DNA of 32,615 bases, taken from positions 1 to 32,615 of the forward strand of contig JAJDNC010000056.1 in the NCBI GenBank assembly GCA_022340865.1. Direction: 5' to 3'. Source of the DNA: Gemmatimonadota bacterium (GTDB lineage: Bacteria; Gemmatimonadota; Gemmatimonadetes; Longimicrobiales; Gaopeijiaceae). The position numbers and the translations under genes are program-made. Position 1 is the stretch's first letter; each line of letters starts with the position of its first letter. Shown one piece after another: positions 23,682 to 30,159 of this stretch. Under the pieces are notes generated by a model. The model was not told the origin of the DNA, ran no database searches, and saw nothing but the letters and a program-made list of their open reading frames with translations.

Positions 23682-24317
23682 ATGGCTCGCTACACCGGAC
23701 CCGTCTGCAAGCTCTGCCGCCGCGAGGGCGGCAAGCTCTTTTTGAAGGGGCAGAAGTGCTACACGGAGAAGTGCCCCGTGGAGCGCCGCGCCTATCCGCC
23801 CGGCCAGCACGGTCCCGCCCAGGCGCGGCGGCGCAAGCAGTCCGAGTACGCGGTCCAGCTTCGTGAGAAGCAGAAGGTCAAGAGGATGTACGGGCTGCAC
23901 GAGAAGCAGTTCCGGAACCTCTTCGAGAGCGCGGCCGGCGTGCCGGGCGTCACCGGCGACAACCTCGTCATCGCGCTGGAGTCCCGCCTCGACAACGTGG
24001 TCTTCCGCATGGGCTTCGCGGCGAGCCGCAGCGCGGCGCGCCAGCTCGTCCGGCACCGTCACGTGGAAGTGAACGGCCACGTCGTGGACGTGCCCAGCTA
24101 CGAGGTCGCGGTCGGCGACGAGATCGCCGTGCGACCGAAGTCCAAGGAGAACCTCTCCGTCGTCTCGAGCCTCGAGGCGCGGACACGGCCGACGCTGCTG
24201 GAGTGGCTGGCTCTGGACGAGAAGAGCCGGGTGGGGCGGATGGTCCGCAAGCCCATGCGCTCGGACATCCCGCTGGCGGCGCAGGAACAGCTCATCGTCG
24301 AGCTCTACTCGAAGTAA
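23682..24317 (+). CDS. rpsD: 30S ribosomal protein S4, zinc-binding form
   Basis: S4 (211 residues) starts assembly of the 30S body and in E. coli represses the alpha operon. The N-terminus carries Cys9, Cys12, Cys26 and Cys31, the zinc form. The S4 RNA-binding domain is visible at RLDNVVFRMGFAASRSAARQ and following VNGHVVDVPSY. The C-terminal IPLAAQEQLIVELYSK is normal. A 64-base gap with a 6-bp hairpin (ggcccc/ggggcc, 24328-24344) separates it from rpoA. Confidence 0.99.
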   Translation: MARYTGPVCKLCRREGGKLFLKGQKCYTEKCPVERRAYPPGQHGPAQARRRKQSEYAVQLREKQKVKRMYGLHEKQFRNLFESAAGVPGVTGDNLVIALESRLDNVVFRMGFAASRSAARQLVRHRHVEVNGHVVDVPSYEVAVGDEIAVRPKSKENLSVVSSLEARTRPTLLEWLALDEKSRVGRMVRKPMRSDIPLAAQEQLIVELYSK

Positions 24318-24381
24318 TGGGAGCCGGGGCCCCGCGGGGGGGCCGCGCCTGCCAACCAGGTCGCACCAGGAGGAGAACACC

Positions 24382-25431
24382 GTGGAGATAGATCTGACCG
24401 GGCTGGTTCTGCCGGAGCGCGTGGAAGTCGCGGAGAAGTCGGAGGACGGGCGCTCGGCCCGGTTCGTCGTCGAGCCGCTGGAGCGCGGCTTCGGCCACAC
24501 CCTGGGCAACTCGGTCCGGCGCGTGCTGCTGTCGTCCCTCAAGGGAGCCGCGGTCTGGGCCTTCCGCATCGAGGGCGTGGTGCACGAGCACCAGACCATC
24601 GCCGGTGTCGTCGAGGATGTCCATCAGGTGATCCAGAACCTCAAGTCCCTCATCATCACCCTCGACGACGACGTGGACGAGGCGCTCCTGGACATCAGCG
24701 TGAGCGAGGGCGGCCCCGTCACGGCGGCGGCCATCCAGGCGCAGGCGGGCGTGGAGATCCTGGACCCGAGCCATCATCTGTTCACGCTGGAGGAGAACCG
24801 CGACATGCACGTGGAGCTCCACGTGAACAAGGGTCGCGGCTTCGTTCTGGCGGATCAGCACGAGCTGCCGCGGGGCGCGCCGGTGGACCTGGTGCGCATC
24901 GACTCGATCTACAACCCGCTGCGCCGGGCGAACTTCACCGTGGAGGAGACCCGGGTCGGCCAGCGCACGGACTTCGATCGGCTCACGCTCCAGGTGGAGA
25001 CCGACGGATCGGTGGGCCCCGAGGACGCGGTGGCCTACGCCGCCGAGCTCGTGCGCAAGCATCTGGAGTACATGCTCTACTTCGGCGAGGGCGGCATTCC
25101 GGACACCTCCCCTCCGGGGGCGGTGGCGGTGCCCGAGCGGCTGCAGGACCTCTTCGCCCGTCCCATCGAGGACCTGGCGGAGCTGTCGGTGCGCTCGCGT
25201 AACTCGTTGCAGAAGGAGAACATCCGGACGCTCGGCGACCTGGTGCAGCGTTCCGAGGACGACATGCTCCAGATCGAGAACTTCGGGAAGAAGTCCCTGA
25301 AGGAGATCTCGGACTTCCTGGAGGAGCACGGCCTGCGCTTCGGGATGCAGCTCGAGACGGGTGAGGACGGTCGCCTCTTCTTCGTCGAGGAGGGGGCCGA
25401 GACGGCCGGGAGCGGCGAGGAGCAGGCATGA
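24382..25431 (+). CDS. rpoA: RNA polymerase subunit alpha
   Basis: Alpha subunit (349 residues), which dimerises to nucleate RNA polymerase assembly. The GTG start at 24382 follows an excellent binding site, aggaggag (24368-24375). The N-terminal domain has [20 protein letters not shown], the dimerisation signature. The C-terminal domain, about residues 270-335 ([17 protein letters not shown] then [17 protein letters not shown]), binds promoter UP elements and regulators. An acidic tail follows. Its last bases overlap the rplQ ATG (atga). Confidence 0.99.
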   Translation: MEIDLTGLVLPERVEVAEKSEDGRSARFVVEPLERGFGHTLGNSVRRVLLSSLKGAAVWAFRIEGVVHEHQTIAGVVEDVHQVIQNLKSLIITLDDDVDEALLDISVSEGGPVTAAAIQAQAGVEILDPSHHLFTLEENRDMHVELHVNKGRGFVLADQHELPRGAPVDLVRIDSIYNPLRRANFTVEETRVGQRTDFDRLTLQVETDGSVGPEDAVAYAAELVRKHLEYMLYFGEGGIPDTSPPGAVAVPERLQDLFARPIEDLAELSVRSRNSLQKENIRTLGDLVQRSEDDMLQIENFGKKSLKEISDFLEEHGLRFGMQLETGEDGRLFFVEEGAETAGSGEEQA

Positions 25432-25781
25432 GGCACGGCAAGAAGGGGAGGAAGCTCTCCCGCACGGCGAGCCACCGCAAGGCGACGTTGCGCAACATGG
25501 CGACTTCGCTGTTCCGCTATGGCCGCATCACGACCACCACGGCGAAGGCGAAGGAGCTCCGACCTTTCGCTGAGCGACTGATCACGTTGGCGCGGCGGGG
25601 TGACGTGCACGCCCGGAGACTCGCGGCACGGAAGATCCAGGACCGGCAGGTCCTGGGAAGCCTGTTCGACGAGATCGCGCCGCGCTATGCCGAGCGCCCG
25701 GGCGGGTACACCCGGATCCTGAAGCTCGGCAACCGGAAGGGTGATGCGGCGGAGATGTCGCTCATCGAGTTGGTCGATTAG
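25428..25781 (+). CDS. rplQ: 50S ribosomal protein L17
   Basis: L17 (117 residues) lies near the exit tunnel. [20 protein letters not shown] at the start and [19 protein letters not shown] near the end are diagnostic. The ATG overlaps the rpoA stop by four bases, so translation is coupled. This is usually the last gene of the alpha cluster; here two more genes follow before the terminator. Confidence 0.99.
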   Translation: MRHGKKGRKLSRTASHRKATLRNMATSLFRYGRITTTTAKAKELRPFAERLITLARRGDVHARRLAARKIQDRQVLGSLFDEIAPRYAERPGGYTRILKLGNRKGDAAEMSLIELVD

Positions 25782-25828
25782 TTTCCGGCTTTCATCGACG
25801 GACCAACCACCGGACAGGAACGACGGAC

Positions 25829-26431
25829 ATGGCCGATAAAGCTCCCCGGCGCGGCGCAGCGGGCCTGACAGTGCCCTTGATGATCCTCGCGGTCGTCATC
25901 ATTGGCGGGTTCTTCTACTGGCTGTTCCTGCAGGCATCGGATCAGAAGGCGAAGGAGCAGATGCAGCTGGACTCGATCCAGGCTGCGAAGGCGAATGCCT
26001 ACCCGGACGCCCGCGAAGTGGCAGGGACGGACCTCGAGCAGGATCCCGCAGGCCTCGTGGGCGCGCTGGTGAAGGTGGAGCCGCTCCCGGTGGCCAGTGA
26101 TCTGGGGACGCAGGGCTTCTGGCTGGAGCTTCCCAACAAGAACCCCTTCCTGGTGTCGCTGGACGACAGCCTCATCGCCGACAGCCTGAAGGTGCCCGCG
26201 GGTGAGAACGTCGAGGTCGTCGGCATCATCCTGACCATGAGCGACTCGGTGGTGGATTCATGGGTGAAGGCGGGCCACATCAGCCAGGGTGACAAGCTGG
26301 CCGCACAGTTCGCCACGAACTATCTGCAGGCGCGACACGTGGAGGTTCAGAAGGGGCAGGCCGGTGGAGGAGCGCCGGGAGGCGGCACCGGAGGGAGTGG
26401 CACCGGAGGGAGCGGCGGCGGCGGGAGCTGA
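25829..26431 (+). CDS. Unrecognised membrane-anchored protein with Gly-rich tail
   Basis: I do not recognise this 200-residue protein. It has a basic N-terminus, one strong membrane segment (about residues 12-35, LTVPLMILAVVIIGGFFYWL) and no lipobox, so it is probably anchored in the inner membrane with the rest outside the cytoplasm. Residues about 75-170 alternate strand-like hydrophobic and charged stretches (for example LVGALVKVEPLPVA, QGFWLELPNKNPFLVSL and ENVEVVGIIL), which could be a small beta-barrel of OB type; this is only a guess. The last 25 residues are almost all Gly and Ser. Its binding site is gacaggaacgacgg. It sits between rplQ and rpmB and may share their transcript. Confidence 0.8.
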   Translation: MADKAPRRGAAGLTVPLMILAVVIIGGFFYWLFLQASDQKAKEQMQLDSIQAAKANAYPDAREVAGTDLEQDPAGLVGALVKVEPLPVASDLGTQGFWLELPNKNPFLVSLDDSLIADSLKVPAGENVEVVGIILTMSDSVVDSWVKAGHISQGDKLAAQFATNYLQARHVEVQKGQAGGGAPGGGTGGSGTGGSGGGGS

Positions 26432-26484
26432 AGCTCGCCGCGCCCTGAACGCAGACGAACGAAGACAACGCGGATCGATAGAAG

Positions 26485-26700
26485 ATGGCTCGAGTGTGCT
26501 ACGTGTGCGGCAAGGGTCCCGGTTCCGGGAACAACGTCAGCCACGCGAACAACAAGACCCGGCGTCGCTGGCTCCCCAACCTCCAGACGGTGAAGATCGT
26601 CAACGAGCAGGGGGAGCGCGTGCGCGTGCGTGTATGCACCTCGTGCATCTCCGCGGGCAAGGTGAAGAAGGCTCCGGCCGCCTCGGCGGGGGCGCGCTGA
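26485..26700 (+). CDS. rpmB: 50S ribosomal protein L28, zinc-binding form
   Basis: L28 (71 residues), a protein of the large subunit near the E site. Two CxxC pairs, Cys5/Cys8 and Cys51/Cys54, mark the zinc form. [19 protein letters not shown] is the family core. ATG 26485 follows gatagaag. The gene is not usually next to rplQ; here it ends the ribosomal block and is followed by a strong terminator. Confidence 0.97.
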   Translation: MARVCYVCGKGPGSGNNVSHANNKTRRRWLPNLQTVKIVNEQGERVRVRVCTSCISAGKVKKAPAASAGAR

Positions 26701-26737
26701 GCCCACGGACGCCCGATCCCGGGCTCCATCGAACCTG

Positions 26738-26772
26738 GGCCTCCGCGGCGCTTCGCCGCGGAGGCCTTTCTT
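26738..26772 (+). terminator. Intrinsic terminator of the ribosomal block
   Basis: A perfect 13-bp stem, ggcctccgcggcg (26738-26750) with its complement (26754-26766), around the short loop ctt (in practice one pair at the top may open), followed by tttctt. It is 37 bases after rpmB and is the clearest terminator in the window. It separates the ribosomal genes from the polysaccharide genes. Confidence 0.85.
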
Positions 26773-26855
26773 CGGTGGTTGCCAAGACGTTCTCCCGCAC
26801 ACACCCTTCTGTCCGGCAATCCACAACCCTTCCTCGTGTGCGTGGCCCCTGCAGC

Positions 26856-27950
26856 ATGTCCCGCCCCCTACTGCTGTACGTCCTGGACTCCCTGGAGGAG
26901 AACGACGTAGGCGACCAGATCGCCACGCTCCTCGGGCGTCTCTCACGTTCTCGGTTCGAGCCGCGCGTGGTGGCCCTGGGTCCGGAGGGACCGCTGGGTG
27001 CGCGCATCCGGGAGATGAAGGTGACCGTGCACCGGCTCGAGGTGTCGGGCGCCACGGGATCGATCCTCGCCGTGCCGCGCCTTCGCCGCCTCGTCGTGCT
27101 CCTCAAGGGGGAGATCCTGCACGCCTTCCAGCCCTGGTCCGGCACGGTGGCCCAGCTCGCCGCGCCACGGGCCGTCCGCGTGTTCCGGACCATCGACGAT
27201 CCGCCCGGGAGCCGGCCCACCCTGGGATTGCGCCTGGGGGCGTTGCTGGGCCGCAGGGCCGCCGCCCGGAACGGGCGCTTCTTCGTGCCCCGCGACGGCA
27301 TGCAGGAGGGCGTCAGGGAGCGCTTCCGCGTGCAGGAGGTGGGCGTGGTGCCGCCATGTCTGGACATCACCGGCATCCGCGAGCGTGTGCAGAGCCACCG
27401 CCGGGAGGAGACCCGCCTGCGCCTGGGTCTGAGCGCCGACCATCACGCCGTGGTGTGCCTGACGGACTTCACCGACCGACCGCTCCTGGACGGCATCCTC
27501 GAGGGCTTCGCCATCGCACGCACCGAGCGTCCCGGCGTGCGGCTCCTCCTGGTGGGAAGCGGCCCCGAGGAGGGCGCGGCCCGCTGGCAGGCCGAGGAGC
27601 TCAGGCTCGACGACTCGGTGGTGTTCATGGGCCCCTCTCCCGAGAAGTGGTCCCTGCTGTCCGTGTGCGAAGGCCTGGTGGACGCCGGATCCTGGCCTGG
27701 ATGGTCCCGGACCTCCATGGAGGCCATGGCCGCCGGACTCCCGGTGGTCCGCCACGTTCCCGAGACCGACGGGGGGACGCCTCCGCCGGATGCGATCTCG
27801 GGGCCGCCCCTCCAGTTCGCGCGCCGCTTCCTGGCCCTGGTGCGGGACCCAGGGGTCCGGGGCGAGCTCGTGCGGCTCTCCGCCGAGCGCATCAGGCCCC
27901 ACGACGTGGCGGTGGTGGCCGAGCGCTGGGCGGACATGTACGGGTCGTAG
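26856..27950 (+). CDS. Glycosyltransferase, GT4-like
   Basis: A 364-residue glycosyltransferase of the GT-B fold, probably family GT4, transferring a sugar from a nucleotide sugar to a growing polysaccharide. The start at ATG 26856 gives the typical beginning LLYVLDSLEENDVGDQIATL; the frame is open further upstream but only through rpmB and the terminator. The C-terminal domain shows LLLVGSGPEEGAARWQAEEL, VVFMGPSPE and TSMEAMAAGLPVV. The first Glu of the family's E-x7-E pair is replaced by Pro (in SWPGWSRTSMEAM), so the donor site may differ. No Shine-Dalgarno sequence is visible. The acceptor and sugar are unknown. Confidence 0.85.
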   Translation: MSRPLLLYVLDSLEENDVGDQIATLLGRLSRSRFEPRVVALGPEGPLGARIREMKVTVHRLEVSGATGSILAVPRLRRLVVLLKGEILHAFQPWSGTVAQLAAPRAVRVFRTIDDPPGSRPTLGLRLGALLGRRAAARNGRFFVPRDGMQEGVRERFRVQEVGVVPPCLDITGIRERVQSHRREETRLRLGLSADHHAVVCLTDFTDRPLLDGILEGFAIARTERPGVRLLLVGSGPEEGAARWQAEELRLDDSVVFMGPSPEKWSLLSVCEGLVDAGSWPGWSRTSMEAMAAGLPVVRHVPETDGGTPPPDAISGPPLQFARRFLALVRDPGVRGELVRLSAERIRPHDVAVVAERWADMYGS

Positions 27951-27957
27951 GGGGCGT

Positions 27958-27998
27958 CGTGGGGCCGGAGGCTCGTGCCGAGCCCGAGCGGCCCCACG
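27958..27998 (+). other. Two-tier hairpin after the glycosyltransferase gene
   Basis: A 10-bp outer stem cgtggggccg (27958-27967) with cggccccacg (27989-27998) and a 6-bp inner stem ggctcg (27970-27975) with cgagcc (27979-27984). It begins 8 bases after the stop codon of the glycosyltransferase. No T run follows, so full termination is not certain. Confidence 0.5.
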
Positions 27999-28046
27999 CG
28001 GGGCTCAGGCGCCTCCGTGCCAATCCTCTCGTCCTCCGCTAGCTTC

Positions 28047-28889
28047 ATGGCCTCCAACGCTGCCGATCCTCCGTCCCACGCTCCACCGGACCTGCCCGTG
28101 CCGCGATCCGAAGACCTCTCCCGCATCCGCGCGGGGCTCCTGGCCGCCGCCGAGGCGGTGCGGCCCTTCACCCCCGGGGACGTGGCGTTCGAGACCAAGG
28201 CCGAGCGCGGGGATCCGGTGACCGAGGCGGACCGTGCCGCGGACCGGGTGCTGCGCGCTCTCCTCCCCCGGGACGGGGAGGGCTGGCTCAGCGAGGAGTC
28301 CGCCGACGACCGGGCCCGGCTGGACGTGCGCCGGGTGTGGGTGGTGGACCCCATCGACGGCACCCGGGAGTTCGTCCAGGGGATCCCGGAGTGGTGCATC
28401 TCCATCGGGCTGGTGGAGGAGGGCTCCCCCGTGGCGGGCGGCATCCTGAACCCGGCCACCGGCGAGCTGGTGCTGGGGGCGGTGGGGGAGGGGGTCACCT
28501 GCAACGGAGCGCCGGCCTCTGTGCTCGACCCCGAGGACCTGGCCGGCGTCACCGTCCTCGCCAGCCGCTCCGAGCTGCGCCGGGGCGAGTGGGCGCGCTT
28601 CGAGGACGCGCGCTTCCGCGTGCGCCCCTGCGGCTCGGTGGCGTACAAGATGGGGCTGGTGGCGGCGGGGCGCGTGGAGGCGACGTTCACGGTGGTGCCC
28701 AAGCACGAGTGGGACGTGGCCGCCGGCACCGCGCTGGTGCGGGCGGCGGGGGGCAGGGTCACGCTGGGCGACGGCTCGGAGCCGCGCTTCAACCAGCCCC
28801 GGCCGCGCTTTCCGAACCTGGTGGCGGCGGGGCCCCGTCCGTGGGCGGCGCTCCTGGCGCTGGGCCTGAACGGGGACCGCCCCTCGTGA
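28047..28889 (+). CDS. Inositol monophosphatase family protein, CysQ-like
   Basis: A 280-residue Mg-dependent phosphatase of the inositol monophosphatase family. Metal-site motifs are GDPVTEADRAAD (about 55-66), SEES (about 82), WVVDPIDGTREF (Asp101, Asp104) and EWDVAAG (Asp223). WVVDPIDGT followed by EF is closer to CysQ, the 3'(2'),5'-bisphosphate nucleotidase, than to inositol phosphatase, but the substrate cannot be settled by eye; such enzymes in sugar loci also act on sugar phosphates. ATG 28047 is chosen over the GTG at 27975, which lies inside the preceding hairpin. No Shine-Dalgarno sequence is visible. Confidence 0.85.
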   Translation: MASNAADPPSHAPPDLPVPRSEDLSRIRAGLLAAAEAVRPFTPGDVAFETKAERGDPVTEADRAADRVLRALLPRDGEGWLSEESADDRARLDVRRVWVVDPIDGTREFVQGIPEWCISIGLVEEGSPVAGGILNPATGELVLGAVGEGVTCNGAPASVLDPEDLAGVTVLASRSELRRGEWARFEDARFRVRPCGSVAYKMGLVAAGRVEATFTVVPKHEWDVAAGTALVRAAGGRVTLGDGSEPRFNQPRPRFPNLVAAGPRPWAALLALGLNGDRPS

Positions 28890-28961
28890 AGGGCGGAGAA
28901 CAGCCACCCGCGTCACCGACGCCTCCCCACGAGGATCGGGCCTGAGGCCGGGAGGCCGGGC

Positions 28962-30053
28962 ATGCGGTACCTCGTCACCGGCGGCGCGGGCTTCATCGGC
29001 TCCAACCTCGTGCGCCACATCGTCACCACCCGCGCAGACGCCGAGGTGGTGAACCTGGACGCCCTCACGTACGCCGGGAACCTGGAGAGCCTCGCCGACG
29101 TGGAGGAGGAGCCTCGCCATCGGTTCGTCCACGGCGACATCAGCGACGGCGACCGCGTGGCGGACGTCATGGCCGGGGTGGACGTGGTGCTGCACCTGGC
29201 CGCCGAGTCCCACGTGGACCGCTCGATCCTCTCCGACGCGCTCTTCGTGCGCACCAACGTCCTGGGGACGCACACGCTGCTGGCCGCGGCCCTCCAGGCC
29301 GGGGTGAAGCGCTTCGTGCAGGTGTCCACCGACGAGGTGTACGGCGAGCTGCCGTGGAGGGATCCCGACGAGGGTGACGCGGAGCACGCGACCTCGGACC
29401 GGGGTCCGGGCGCTCCCGGCGGCACGTCGGCCCTCGACCGCGACCCCTTCCCCCGCTTCACCGAGGACACGCCCCTCGCGCCCCGCTCCCCTTACTCCGC
29501 CACCAAGGCCGCCGCCGACCACCTGGCCCTGGCGTACCACACCACCCACGGCATGGACGTGGTGGTGACCCGCTGCTCCAACAACTACGGGCCCTACCAG
29601 TTCCCGGAGAAGCTGATCCCGCTGCTCATCACCCACGTCCTGAAGGACCGACCCCTGCCGGTGTACGGCGACGGCCTCTACGTGCGGGACTGGATCCACG
29701 TGGAGGACCACTGCCGGGCGATCCTGGCGGCGGCCGACGGAGGCCGGGCCGGAAGCGTCTACAACTTCGGGGGCGACGCCGAGCACACGAACCTGTACGT
29801 GGTACGCACGCTGCTGCGGATCATGGGCAGGCCGGACGCCCGCATCGAGCACGTGGAGGACCGCCCGGGGCACGACCGCCGCTACGCCATGGACTTCGGC
29901 CGTGCGGAGGTCGAGCTGGGGTGGCGACCGAGGGTGGCCTTCGAGAAGGGGCTGAAGGACACGGTGGAGTGGTACATGGCCCACGAGACCTGGTGGCGGC
30001 GGGTGATGACCGGGGAGTACCGGGCCCATCACCGGGAGCGGTACGGAGGCTGA
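28962..30053 (+). CDS. rfbB: dTDP-glucose 4,6-dehydratase
   Basis: dTDP-glucose 4,6-dehydratase (363 residues; also called rmlB) makes dTDP-4-keto-6-deoxyglucose, the precursor of rhamnose and other deoxysugars. The NAD-binding motif is TGGAGFIGSN (6-15). The catalytic set is Thr123-Asp124-Glu125 in STDEVYG and Tyr178/Lys182 in PYSATK. The substrate segment SNNYGPYQFPEKLIPL is typical. Between STDEVYG and the FTEDTPL motif there are 37 residues, about 20 more than in the E. coli enzyme, rich in Gly, Pro and Asp. ATG 28962 follows ggagg at ideal distance. The other dTDP-rhamnose genes are not in the window. Confidence 0.95.
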   Translation: MRYLVTGGAGFIGSNLVRHIVTTRADAEVVNLDALTYAGNLESLADVEEEPRHRFVHGDISDGDRVADVMAGVDVVLHLAAESHVDRSILSDALFVRTNVLGTHTLLAAALQAGVKRFVQVSTDEVYGELPWRDPDEGDAEHATSDRGPGAPGGTSALDRDPFPRFTEDTPLAPRSPYSATKAAADHLALAYHTTHGMDVVVTRCSNNYGPYQFPEKLIPLLITHVLKDRPLPVYGDGLYVRDWIHVEDHCRAILAAADGGRAGSVYNFGGDAEHTNLYVVRTLLRIMGRPDARIEHVEDRPGHDRRYAMDFGRAEVELGWRPRVAFEKGLKDTVEWYMAHETWWRRVMTGEYRAHHRERYGG

Positions 30054-30058
30054 CGTGC

Positions 30059-30089
30059 TTGTCAGAACGGCCGGACGGGCCTACCGTTC
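30059..30089 (+). promoter_or_regulatory. Possible promoter or terminator after rfbB
   Basis: Two readings of one site. As a promoter: -35 TTGTCA (30059-30064), a 17-base spacer and TACCGT (30082-30087), which would serve the export gene at 30160. As a terminator of rfbB: a 6-bp stem gaacgg (30065-30070) with ccgttc (30084-30089), followed by a weak T-rich stretch. The sequence alone does not decide between them. Confidence 0.3.
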
Positions 30090-30159
30090 GATCTGCCCTC
30101 TTTCCCGCTCGAGTCAGCGTGCCCTCGCTACCCTGTTCACCATCGTTTCACAACGCATC

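Noticed and set aside
26289..26855. Extended N-terminus of the glycosyltransferase
   Set aside because: The open frame runs back through rpmB and a strong terminator; the family-like start is at 26856.
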